Below, piece by piece: positions 1-10,668 of a DNA stretch of 64,000 nucleotides. The stretch is from NCBI GenBank assembly GCA_008704415.1, contig VXIS01000003.1, positions 310,001 to 374,000 on the forward strand, in the 5' to 3' direction. The notes under the pieces were generated by a model. It was not told where the DNA came from and did no database searches. It saw only the letters and a program-made list of their open reading frames with translations. Within the stretch, counting starts at the first letter, position 1, and each line of letters opens with the position of its first letter. The stretch comes from Sphaerosporella brunnea (taxonomy: Eukaryota > Ascomycota > Pezizomycetes > Pezizales > Pyronemataceae). The position numbers and the translations under genes were made by a program.

Positions 1-169
1 GCAATGGGAATTGGAAATACTCCGCCGGTGTTTCCGGGGCGGCGTTGGCGTTTTAGACTACGATGGCGATGGGGATGCCAGCGCAGTAGGGATTAGGATG
101 GCTGTAGGGAGGGCACCTGCCATGACTATCGGTGATCGGGATGGGGACAGGTAGAGCTGAGGCAATGGG

Positions 170-950
170 GATCGGCGCAGGGACCGCGACCTGGATGTGG
201 ATTGTGATTGGAATGGCGATGGCGACGGGTACGGGAACAGCCATGGGGCCGGCGATCCCCATGAGGATGCTCATTGGGAAGGAGATTGTGCTTGGGATGG
301 AAGCAGCGACCTGGATGGGGATTGTGATTGGAATGGGGTTGGCGACGGGTATGGGAACAGCCATGGGGCCCGCGATCCCCATAAATATGGTCATTGGGAA
401 GTAGATCGTGCTTGGGATGGAAGCAGCGACCTGGATGGGGATCGCGATAGGAATGGCGATGGCAACTGGTATGCCCACAGCCATGGGGCGGGTGATCCCC
501 ATGAGAATGGTCATTGGGAAGGAGATTGTGCTTGGGATGGAAGCAGCGACCTGGATGGGGATTGTCATAGGAATGGCGATGGCGACGGGTATGGGAACAG
601 CCACGGGGCCGGCGATGCCCACGCGGATGTTCATTGGGAAGGAGATTGTGATTGGGATGGAAACAGCGACCTGGTTGGGGATTGTGATAGGAATGGCGAT
701 GGCGACTGGTATGCCCACAGCCATGGGGCGGGTGATCCCCATGAGGATGGTCATTGGGAACGAGATCGTGCTTGGGATGGAAGCAGCGACCTGCATGGGG
801 ATTGTCCTAGGAATGGCGATCACGACGGGTATGGGAACAGCCATGGCGCCAGCGATCCCCATGAGGATGGTCATTGAGAAGGACATTCTGATTGGGATGG
901 AAACAGCGACAGCGGTCGCGATACGACTTGGGATAGCGGTCTGGATATCG
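170..950. repeat. 120-bp higher-order array of GAT-rich hexamers
   Basis: Near-identical blocks containing GCAGCGACCTGGATGGGGAT-like text recur at exact 120-bp spacing (starts near 181, 301, 421, 541, 661, 781, with a partial one at 901). Inside each block the sequence has a 6-bp rhythm of the GGNATN type. Blocks at 421 and 661 share a variant (ACTGGTATGCCCACAGCC) that the others lack, so a 240-bp dimer is overlaid on the monomer. Stop codons are rare in several frames, giving long overlapping ORFs on both strands (a 334-codon one on the minus strand reads as Ile-Pro/Ile-Ala dipeptides). I read these as a by-product of the repeat, not as genes. Confidence 0.85.
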
Positions 951-3199
951 CCGAGGATTCGGAGAGCAGCCTCGGTGGGGCTACGGACAGCGGCCGTGCT
1001 GATGGTGATGGTCAAGGCGATCGCGTGTAAGCTGGCCGCCGGAGTGAGTATCAACAAATAGTCGCTCGGAATTACTTTGCATTACCCGTTAGAATGTACC
1101 TTTCGACTACTGCATTTCCTACAATGCTATAACTTATCGCTGAGCCTATTTCCCACCGCCGCGGGATATTCTGGTGTTGTGGAGTCACTGCTGTGACTCC
1201 CACTCCACGTCCAGGTTTTTAGCACTCCACTATCACTCGGAATACCCCCTTTCGGTGTCCCTGTTGAAGCGCGTTCGCATTCCCACATACCCATTTCCAC
1301 TCCACATGGGGGTGGAGATAGAGATATTCGGCTCAAAGGAGATCCAAACCTGGACTGGGCATTGCGATCGCGGTTAGGGTAGGAATGCGGAGACTGATGG
1401 CGCCAGCAAAGGCGATCGTGACGGTAACAGGGAGGGGACAGTGATATTGGCGACAGCTGGCACATCACATTTGCAGTCTCGGTTATCGAACCGTTAATGT
1501 GGACCAGCCGTGTTGCGATCACCGCACGCCGCCTGTGCTTTGCCTCGCAAAGAGCATGCTTGCGCTAGAAGAGAGATTTGTCTGTTACCATACAGTAACG
1601 CTTGTTCATTCGCATCCGGCGTCATGCTAGTATCCGTCCATGATGTTAGCGGTTGTCAACAGTCTCCGTTCGACCGTGCTCGTCAGGTTGGTTCGCCGCA
1701 AAGTCCAAACGAACGATGTCGCGGCAAACCACCCGGATCGCGTCATTATGTAAATGTAACAATGGTCATGTACGCCCATCCACCCAACAGAAGCCCCGTT
1801 TCAACGTCCGTTTAGAGTGTTCAGCTTATTATCGCTACTCTTTGCACCTGTGGCAGCAGCCTTCAATCGTACCACCGCCAAAACTCAACTGCCACGCGAC
1901 AGATACCTCGCGTGGAGTGACATTAGGGCCTAAATGTCCCGATATATGGAGCAGCCGCGGTGACTATCTGGTTGTAGCGACGGCCAGGTACCGGGAGGAC
2001 ACAGAGACGAGATGCCCAGCGGCCGCGCAACCGGAGTTCCCTGGGAGCCCGATGCAAATATAGCGGGGATCCATTTTATCCCTAGAACGCTGTATGTGTG
2101 TATACCGTGCAGCACGATGCTCGGTTCCCAGCATCACCCGACGAGGCTGAATGCGCCTGCTGTAGGCACTTGGGGTCAAGCACACTCAATAAGCGATGCG
2201 GTGTATATGCGGTCGGCGATCGCGTTCTACCATACTTGGTGCGGCATGTGGCAACCGCTAACAGGTGACTAAGCGACCACCACGAGCGAAATCTCGCGAT
2301 ACCGCTGCAAATACAGAGCCCACAAAAATGAGGTTTGTAGAGCATTCTGCTGGTGCAGGGGAGGCATTGACGGTATGGGGGTTGGGAGTCAGATTCGCTC
2401 GCAGAACGGGACTCCAGTCTTTCCGCCTCACGCATGCGCACCAACAATCCGCCGGTCAGCTTAAGGAAATGGTGATCACTGCCGTCGCGAAAGGTAACGA
2501 TAACGACGATCGCTAGATTGGTCCACTAACTGTCAGCCAGCATCGCACCGCTTATGGCGATCGCCGATATGGTTGGTGGGCCGCCGAAGGTGGTGTGTCG
2601 CGAACCAACAGCGGGATGAGGCGTCTACAGCGCATCTACCGGGTCGCTGTGAGTTACCCACCTGCTTGCGCATCTCTCCGCCCTGGGATGCGGTGCCGTA
2701 GTGGCGCCGTCGCCCGGCCGCACTGTCCCCTGGTCCGATTGTCGCCGTGGTGCCCTGTGGTCTCGTGCCCTTCTCCCGTAGGCTTTCAACACATGGTGCC
2801 TGTACACGCTCCCCATATGACGAGGTTCGCGAGAGCCTGAGCATTGCCCAGGCACGACGGGAATAGCCAACATTTCTTTTCAGGTGCCGGTCATGCCCTC
2901 TGCCACCCCCGCAGTCACCATTCAACAAAACCATCCGTCAATGCGCCCAAAGTACTATCTAATGAATTTGTGACTCTAGTTGATGCCAGTTTGAATGTTG
3001 GATGGTCCTGCACTTCCACTCTTTGTGTAGAGCAATCCCGGGAATTATTCGTTGGAGGGTGTGAGTTTCTGAGCCTGCGACCTATTGTCTAAATTGGTCG
3101 TTCACCTGCGTAGTGGCTGAGCGCTGCCCTTTAACCATTGCGATATATAATGTCGCGGAATTGTCATAGAGAAAGGCCACATTCGGATCTCCCGCGAAG
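951..3199. other. Stretch without a supported gene
   Basis: Only short ORFs are present, none with a recognisable motif, and no repeat longer than a few bases was seen. The part next to the array still has scattered GATNGN text. Nothing further can be supported. Confidence 0.5.
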
Positions 3200-3560
3200 A
3201 GCCTCTCCGTATCCACCATGAGTTCAAAGCTGCTGGCCTGAACAGGGCGTACAGTGCTCTTCGAGTCTATGGTTTTGGGCCTGCAGGCTGTGGGTGAACA
3301 TCATGCCTACAGCGTTGATTTGTCACAACCGTTTGATGGCCGGTCCGTGGGGGTTTTGATAAACGTAGCAGGCAACATATCGCAATGAACGGCATCCCTA
3401 ACATGGCAAACGGAGGTTATTGACAACCACTGATATATCCCACAAAGTCGATGCTGGTGGATGGACTCACGAAAGCGCTGCCGAAACCTGCTTTTGAAGG
3501 GTTTAGATGTGATCACCCAACGAGCTTTTGGTTGAAGGGAATGCTTTTTTAGGATCAAAC
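3200..3560 (+). pseudogene. Ty1/copia relic, RNase H C-terminus
   Basis: At 3433-3510 the plus strand reads IYPTKSMLVDGLTKALPKPA, which fits the 'adGLTKaL' block near the end of the copia polyprotein, just after RNase H. Reading back towards 3200, the frame is interrupted by stops, so only a decayed tail remains. No LTR is visible beside it. The segment at about 3220-3330 is similar to 4260-4380, suggesting two relics of one family. Assignment to copia is well supported by the motif; the element boundaries are not. Confidence 0.65.
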
Positions 3561-4254
3561 TAGAGTTTTCTGGTCTCGATGAGGCTTTCTGTTTACTCGG
3601 AGCTTAACTCCCCACTTGTTCCGTCTGTGGTCATCAATCCGCGCCTTAGCGGCAGTGAATAACCTGATTTGTCATGTTCGTTTACCGGAAATCCAAAACG
3701 ACCGGGGCTCAGCAGAAATTTTAATTAGCCTCCTTGTGTAGCCGTGATGACCTGACTTTGGTGTTCACGAGCTCCGGATTCACCTCACAGACGCGGCTCA
3801 AGCTACGCAGGCAATCCTCGCTACCTGACGTGACGTAGCTGTCTATTACCTGTGGCGCCCTTCACCGCTGCCGATGCCAGTCACCGCTGGGCTGTATCTT
3901 TACATATATTTCAAAAACACAAGGCCGCAAAGACCTTCGAAGACAATAACGTACCACCAGAAGATCGCGATGTATGTGGTGCGGTTAAACAAGTGGCATG
4001 GCTCCTACATGGATTTTGATTTTATTTACAGGGCAGAAGCCAAGCATAGTTAGTCACCCCTTTCTGAGAGCTGGAACACCCTCAGAAAGCAGGCTCTATA
4101 ATCAACTATCCCGAGCGCCTTTGCGTGACCTTGTGTTTTGCAACCGCTGTAAAAAACAAACCCGCGCGCAAATGTACCCGAAAGCAAGATTCAATCAAGT
4201 GGTGACATTTTGATAGTTTTGGGACTGCACAGCGAAGGCATTCTTGGTGTACTC
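3561..4254. other. Stretch without a supported gene
   Basis: Moderately AT-rich sequence between two related copia relics. The 71-codon ORF at 3998-4213 has no recognisable domain. It may be internal sequence of the same decayed element, but I see no motif that shows this. Confidence 0.4.
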
Positions 4255-4535
4255 TAGATTAGTTTCAAAGTGGCTGCCCTCGGTGCGATTCAGAGTCCAT
4301 AGTTTTCGACGTCGCGGATTTCAAGGCTGGAGATGAACTACATGTACAGTGTTGATTTCCCACGAGCAGTTTATGAGCAGTGCATGACCACACCGTGCGG
4401 TTCTCAATTTGCTCCCGCAAACCGTGTGTGCGCCGTTCAGCAACGGTTGGGAATTCGGATGGAGCGAACGCAGGTTATTGACACCCGCCAACAGCGCAAA
4501 ACGTTGCCGGCTGTAAGATCCTAAGCCTGCAGGAT
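4255..4535 (+). pseudogene. Second decayed copy of the 3.2-kb copia relic
   Basis: Text such as TACAGTGTTGATTTCCCACGAGCAGTTT matches 3310-3345 with scattered differences, and GAACGCAGGTTATTGACACCC matches AAACGGAGGTTATTGACAACC at about 3406. The diagnostic GLTK block of the first copy is not conserved here. I infer a paralogous relic from nucleotide similarity alone. Confidence 0.4.
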
Positions 4536-5079
4536 AGATGGCAGCCTACCGCGAGCCTCTGAAGGCCCGTGGGGGCTGCTTCAATCGCACGTTAATCTAC
4601 GCGACCCTGCTACATTTCGCCACACATGCATGGGTCGACAGGTTTCTGCGATGTTTGTTATCCTAGGAGGGGCCCGTCGGTAGATAGTATGGACAGAGTC
4701 GTCATCATCATGTTCTGGAATCCCACAGAGTATGTTCCAGTCGGGATATAACTAAGATGGCTCGCTTCATTCTCAATCTGCCGCGTCTTCTCACTGGTAG
4801 CCCCGTTCTTGGGCGTCGCCTGCATGGCGGTATGTATGGGTAACGTGAATGCCGACACGGCCAGCGAGGCCCTTGTGCGGGCTGGATTTGGCGACGATTA
4901 GTTCATGGTCAGGCACTAACCAGGTAGAAAGATCCATCGTAATTAATTCAACGTTAACTACCATAATGAACGACCAGGGGAACGGTGCAGTCCGGGCGGC
5001 TTTCCTAGGCGGCCCCTGGCGGCGGACGCAGCGCCACGGCGGACAGGCAACCTCCTTCAGTCCCTGCGCATTGCCGGCG
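4536..5079. other. Stretch without a supported gene
   Basis: No ORF with recognisable content. This is the boundary leading into the hexamer array at 5080. Confidence 0.4.
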
Positions 5080-5930
5080 CTGTCAGCATGCCCATCGCCA
5101 CCCCCTGCGCTATCTGCGCCGCCGTATCTATTCCCATCTCCATACCCATCGAAATTCCTATCGCCACCGTGATCGCTATCACCATCACCATCCCCACACA
5201 CATCTCCATTTCTATCCCCACCGCCATCGCCGTCAAGAGCCGCTGTCGCATCAATATTGCAAGGCGCGGTCGCTGTCGCCATCCCCACCCCAATGGTCAT
5301 CGCCATCCCCATAGGCATTGCCTACGCCCATCGTCATCGACGTCCTCATCGGCATTGCCGGCCCCATCACTCTCGCAACCCGTATGGTCACCTTCACCAT
5401 TTGTAAAGCCACCGCCTCCGCAATCCCCGTCTGTATCGCCCGCGCTGTTGCTGCCCCTATCCTCATCGCTATTCACATAGCTATCCCCATTCCATCTATA
5501 GTGTGCCCGCTGTTGATTTCAAAACTCTTTTGCGGTCCGCCTTGATCTCACCACGGCCATCCCCAGCCCTATCGTCACAATAAAGACAATCTCGATCTCT
5601 GTCACCCCTGCAGACGTTATCCCGATCCGTCTCGCTATCCCCATCACCAGTCTCATCCTGATCACCGTCCTCGTCACCATCGCCGGCACCATCACTATCT
5701 CCGTCCCCATGTCAACCTCTGTCGCTATCCCCATCCCCATGTCAACCTCTGTCGCTATCCCCATCCCCATCGTCACCGCCGCCAGTACCCCTATTATCAT
5801 CGCCATCGATATCGCCGTTGCCGGCACCATGTCCGTACTTATCCCTATCGCTAAAGCGCGTACCATCGCTATTGCCATCTCCATGCCGGTGAGCATGCGC
5901 ATTGCTATCCCTATCGCTGTCGTATGGTGG
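5080..5930. repeat. ATC-oriented hexamer array (CCNATN)n
   Basis: Plus-strand text is dominated by ATCCCCATCGCCATC-type hexamers, the reverse complement of the sense seen at 170-950. A perfect 30-bp tandem duplication lies at 5711-5770 (GTCAACCTCTGTCGCTATCC followed by CCATCCCCAT, twice). Long overlapping ORFs in several frames follow from the repeat. Confidence 0.8.
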
Positions 5931-5934
5931 CAGA

Positions 5935-6850
5935 GATGGGCGTGCGTGTGGGGATGGTGATGGCGGTCTGATACAAATAGTTATACCGGCGGCAATGGTG
6001 ATCCGCACAGGGGTTGCGATGTCAATCGGGATGGTGATCGCGACCGCGGAGGCCATAGGATTGCAGCGGGCGATGAGATCGCGATGGGGATGGAAATCTC
6101 TCCGGCTGTTGCGGCTGGAATGCGGACAGTGATGTAGACGGGAATGACCGTGATGGTAGGTCTCGGGATGGGGACAGGTATGGCATCGGCGATCGCGATC
6201 CGGACGGAGATGCCACCTGGAAGGTAGTGATTGGTATTCGCACAATGATGGTGTTGACAATTGGGCTGGGAATAATGATGTCGGTAGCGATGGGGATGGT
6301 GATATTTGCGCGGGGTGGTTAGAGGACTGGGGATAGCGATGGATTGAATGGCGATCGGCAGAGGGACGGAGGTGGTGATGGCAACATTGACGACCACGGG
6401 GATGGCGATGGCGATGTCGAAAATCACGGCCGTGGCAACACCGATGGGCATCCCGATGGTGATCAAATTGCCATAGCCGCGGCGCCCGCTACGGCGATGG
6501 ACATAGTGATGGCGCCAACAATGGCGATTGTCTTGGCGCTGGCGATAGGAATGCAGATGACCATTTGCGTCATGTTGGGAATAGTTCTGAGACCGGCCAT
6601 GGCTGGGCGAATGCCGACGGACGGCGATCAGGATTAGGTTGGCGATGGGTACAGTGATGGGGACGGGGATGCTCGGGATGCGGGCAGTGCCAGCACCGGC
6701 AACAGCGATAAGGATTGGGATACGGAGTGCGATGGCGATAGGAATGGGGATGGCCATGGGGGTGGAAACGCGCATGAGAACAGCAACGGGGTGTTACCAG
6801 GAATGGGGTCGGTGATGGTGATAGCAACAGCTGTGCTGATGTGGACACAT
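5935..6850. repeat. GAT-oriented hexamer array, opposite sense to its neighbour
   Basis: From about 5935 the plus strand switches to GATGGCGATGGGGATG-type text and stays so to about 6850. Together with 5080-5930 this makes a head-to-head inverted arrangement of one low-complexity family, with a switch zone around 5900-5935. No exact long palindrome was found across the switch. Confidence 0.75.
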
Positions 6851-7619
6851 ACGTACACTAAGCGACTGTGCGCTGGCACACCGAAAACCCCGCCCCTATG
6901 ACTTCACGATGTTTTTATAGTGTGTATCCGCGCTCGCCCAGGCGAGAGATTGTGCCCAGTATCGATTCCAAAACTCATTTTCCACCGCGATTCAGTATCA
7001 ACCTCAGCCGATATTGCGCATGGAAACTCATCGGAATCAACGTTCAATGCGAGTTAGCGAGGCGATCGCGCTTTCAGTGTGCCCTCTAAACAAGACGGAA
7101 CGGAACTATATCGTGCGAAGAAAGCGAGCGATAACACATGACAGTGTGCGCGTATACCGTTCTACATAAGTCCGCAAGACAATGAGTGGGGCCCCTCGGT
7201 GGGTAGGCAGAGGTACCTAAATACCACAAACCGCGGTCGCCGGTAACGTGGGCTCTTCCGGTGCCCCGAGCGCGGCCGATTGTAGTCTGGGCATCATGGT
7301 TGAAGACGGCAAAGAGAACACATTGCTGGGGGCGGAATATTCCCTTCATCGAGGGCACAACGATATTTGAGAGCTTCCAGGCGTCGGAAGTGGGCGTGCA
7401 TATCGGCGGAGCAATCAACAAGGTCGTAGGTTGGCCGAGAAGGGGCAGTTCAACTCGATATAGGGATCACTTTCACTGAAGGTTTGGCGGAAGTTCGAGC
7501 TTTTCGATTCACTCGGTTGACATTCGTTTTTGTATCCATCCGCGCGCCGCAGGCCCCAGAAGGGTAGCACAGAGTCTCTGCTTTATATATATCATGGCCA
7601 AAAGACTCACGTGACGTGG
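6851..7619. other. Stretch without a supported gene
   Basis: Ordinary-composition sequence separating two hexamer arrays. The short ORFs at 6868-7089, 7086-7421 (minus) and 7261-7479 have no recognisable domain. Confidence 0.45.
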
Positions 7620-7905
7620 ATGGGATAGTGGCGGCAGGTGCGGAAGGGATGAGCTCGGCGATGTTGAAGCTGCTGGGAATGGGAATTGGAATGGGAATTG
7701 CCTCCGCGGTGTGTAACAGTGATGGCGCCTGCAATAGCGATGAGGATGCGGATAGTGATACGGATAGTGCCGCCGATGCGGATTGGGCGGGCGATGTCGG
7801 CGGCGGTGGAAATGGCGACAGGCAAGAGATGACGATAGTGATGCCCATGGCGGTGGGGATAGAGAGCGATGGTGAGGGGGTATGGCTGTGGGTGGCGATC
7901 ATGGT
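7620..7905. repeat. GAT-oriented hexamer array
   Basis: GGAATGGGAATTGGAATGGG and GATGCGGATAGTGATACGGA type hexamers dominate the plus strand, in the same sense as 170-950 and 5935-6850. Confidence 0.7.
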
Positions 7906-8170
7906 GATCCCCAGCCCAATTCCCAGATCGCCATCGCGGTCCCCATAACACTTGCCGGCGGCATCACTCTCATCTCCCTAATCGCCATGGCTATACCCAT
8001 CATAAGTCCCGTTGCAAGACCTATCCCCATGGGCATGAGTCCTATCTGCATCGCGTCGCGGTCGCCATCCTCATCCACATCCCCGTACGTATCCCCATCG
8101 CCATCACTATGCCCACCATCATGACCATCGTTATCCTGCGTCGCCGGCGCTGTTCCCATCCCAATGACGC
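7906..8170. repeat. ATC-oriented hexamer array after a second strand switch
   Basis: From about 7905 the plus strand carries CCCCATC and CGCCATC hexamers. This is a second inversion of sense, tail-to-tail with 7620-7905. A shorter patch in the same sense lies at 8433-8500. A purine-rich AAGAAGGACAAGCAGAAGGA tract follows at about 8206-8242. Confidence 0.7.
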
Positions 8171-8612
8171 CAAGTCGCACCATGCATGGACACCCCGGAG
8201 GGGAAAGAAGAAGGACAAGCAGAAGGAGGAGGAGGAGCAGCGAGTTCAAGGTATGAGTCAGTGAACACAGACTTTTCCGTTTCACGAGTCGTGATTTGCT
8301 TGATTTTCTTTCTTTGAGAGGCTCTAGTAGGCTCTGTCATAGGGGGTTGCATAGTCTCTCTCTGGTAAATATGCCATCCCAGCACGCGGCCGAATGCATC
8401 GTGATTTGAACACAAAAAAAGAAATCGCCATTCTCAACAGCATCCCCATCCCCGTCGACATTACGGCGCCAACACCATCCCCATCCCCATTGAGTCTCGC
8501 CAGCGCAAAGTGAGCGCTGAGAGCATGAAGGATTTCCTGGTAGAAGAGCATAAAGGGCACGAGGAACACCCCAGAAAACACTCACCCCGACACAGACACA
8601 TGGCCCGTGCAG

Positions 8613-9321
8613 TTACGACCGACGATTGTTGCCCATCCTGGTCAGGACTTGGTTTACAGTCCTCTCCATCCTCTCGATGTTTCTGTTCAGCCATATCATT
8701 GTCATCGCCGAGGCGGTGTTGGTCGTGGAGGTGGCCCGCGTGACAGCGGGGGCGCTGGCAGTTGTGCCGGCGGCGGCGGCGGTGATCAAGTCGGCAGCGG
8801 CTCAAACCGAGGCGGGCTGGCGGTCATCTCGGCAGCGACAGCCGCGTTGGTTGAGGTAGGTGTCGCTGGTGGTCGGGGTGGCAGTCGGAGCAGGAGGACG
8901 AGCGATCGTGGGGGTGGGAGTCGTACCAGGAGAGTGAATAGCAGCAGAGGGAGGTATCACCCATTCAACAGTGACATCCAGCAGCTTTTGGGTTGCGGGG
9001 CCCGCAGCCAGCGGCCGGATCTAGCTCGCTTCAGGGTCCTGCGCTGCAGAGAGCAGCAACCCGTCCACAAATGTGTACAGCGCCGCCTTGTCGCCACGAC
9101 TGTACAGCTCCGAGTGCATCTCGTACACCCTGACCATATTGGCGAGGGTCCGGAGCAGCACCGTCGCCCAAAACTGGGCGCCACCACCCCAGAATGGAGT
9201 CCGACCCGTTGGCGCGCGTGTGCTTCCTCACCAGCACGTGCAAATTGTGGACAGCCGATTTCTCGACCGCCGCCGGTTAGGAAATGCCATTCAGGGACAA
9301 CTTTGGTTGTTTCGGCGGCAT
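8613..9321 (-). pseudogene. 'GIY-AAGVEK' family, copy 1 (broken)
   Basis: I do not recognise this protein. Reading leftwards from an ATG at 9321 it begins MPPKQPKLSLNGIS, meets an in-frame TAA at about codon 14, then continues with VEKSAVHNLHVL and SILGWWRPVLG. It shifts frame into VLLRTLANMVRVYEMHSELY and FVDGLLL, passes a Thr/Ala/Pro-rich linker, and ends with NIERMERTVNQVLTRMGN before a stop at 8613. The order is the same in copy 2 (40937-41693), and the N-terminus recurs in copy 3 (61956-61744). The nonsense codon and frameshift mark it as a pseudogene. The conserved two-domain layout with a variable linker suggests a once real protein of roughly 230-250 residues. No membrane segment or catalytic motif is visible. 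Confidence 0.6.
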
Positions 9322-10668
9322 TGTGATCGGTTGGTGCGGTTTGTGATATGTGTAACGTTTGGATAAAAGTGAAATCTGGGGGAGCTGGGAGAAAAGTAAG
9401 GTTGGGACTTAGGGCTAGGGAGCATCAACCACTTACCCTCCTCACAGAGCCTGCGTTGGAATCGGTTTGCATCAACAAATGATGCTCTACTCGGTGGCTC
9501 CTGAAAACACTTTGTACTGGACAGATATGTAATCAATGTGGCGAGAAGGTGGATGCCGGTGGCTCTGTTTGCGTCATGGTATACTCCTATATTGATAAAT
9601 CATCGTTCGGTGGTATAGGAAATGGATAGGTTCAAGTATTGCCTCATCTTGGACAACTCCTTGTGGTCATTGAGTGTGTGATGGCTGATTGCAGACCTAG
9701 ATATTGAATCTACACAATAGACTATTACCCACAACGCCAAAATGAGAGGAATCAGGATATAGGATGTCAATGGATGCATGTCAAACACGCATTACGTCCA
9801 GTAACAGCCTGTAAGACACTAACGTTGTGATACCCCCGCCATGCTTAACAAACACTGTCCAACTTTGGTGCTGAACCATCAAAATGTGGGACTATAACTA
9901 CCTTCTTCTTCCAAAAACGTTTCAAGGCACTCCTTTTAAATTGAGGGGGATAGACCAATAGATTCCGGAGAATGTTAAGCATGGGAATATGGATCCAATG
10001 GCTGTGTTCGTAGGTGCAGATACGGCCAAACAATGCCACAGAGATCTCAACGGATGTTAACACCAACAAGTTCTACAAATAGGTCGAGATTTCGAGAGCT
10101 GAATGCTCGATATTCGTCTGTTTTACGTCAGTCTCAAAGGATTGAATGGCTTTTAAATCTGCTCTTTAAATCAATCGGTTGATGGTGTATATAGGTCAGG
10201 CGTAATAGTTACACAGTGTCATCTACGCTGACCCACGCGAGCAGCGTTAGCTTCAACACAAACAGACCCTCATATACACCTTGTGATGCATGTAAAATGA
10301 ATGCGTTTGAGCTACAATCAATAGCGGGCGATAACCGCACAAACCTGACTATGAAAGACCCAGCAGCGAAGCCACTTCAGCTCACAATGATTGAGACAGT
10401 TGGATTGGATGATTGTATGAAAATCTTTACGATGGCATTGGGTTTCATAGATGCTGAAATTCAGGCAGAATTTACGTTTATCCCTGGTTAGGTGGACGAG
10501 GTATCTCTGTATACTGGCCTGAGGTTAGGCCCCACCCAATATTACGCTCACCTCTGATCAAGCAACCCACCTACCGAAATTGGAAATTTGACACCCCGAC
10601 TATGTCATACTCGCTGTGGCGCAAGTATCGCAGTCCTAGTCATGGGTTTAAGATTACCGGGAGAGGCA
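9322..10668. other. Stretch without a supported gene
   Basis: AT-richer than its surroundings. A 91-codon ORF at 10216-10491 (plus) has no recognisable motif. No repeat shared with other parts of the window was noticed. Confidence 0.45.

Noticed and set aside
170..950. CRISPR array.
   Set aside because: Units are tandem with no unique spacers and the context is eukaryotic.
53..1057. 334-codon minus-strand ORF and overlapping plus-strand ORFs as genes.
   Set aside because: All are explained by hexamer/120-bp repeats without stops; several frames are open simultaneously.
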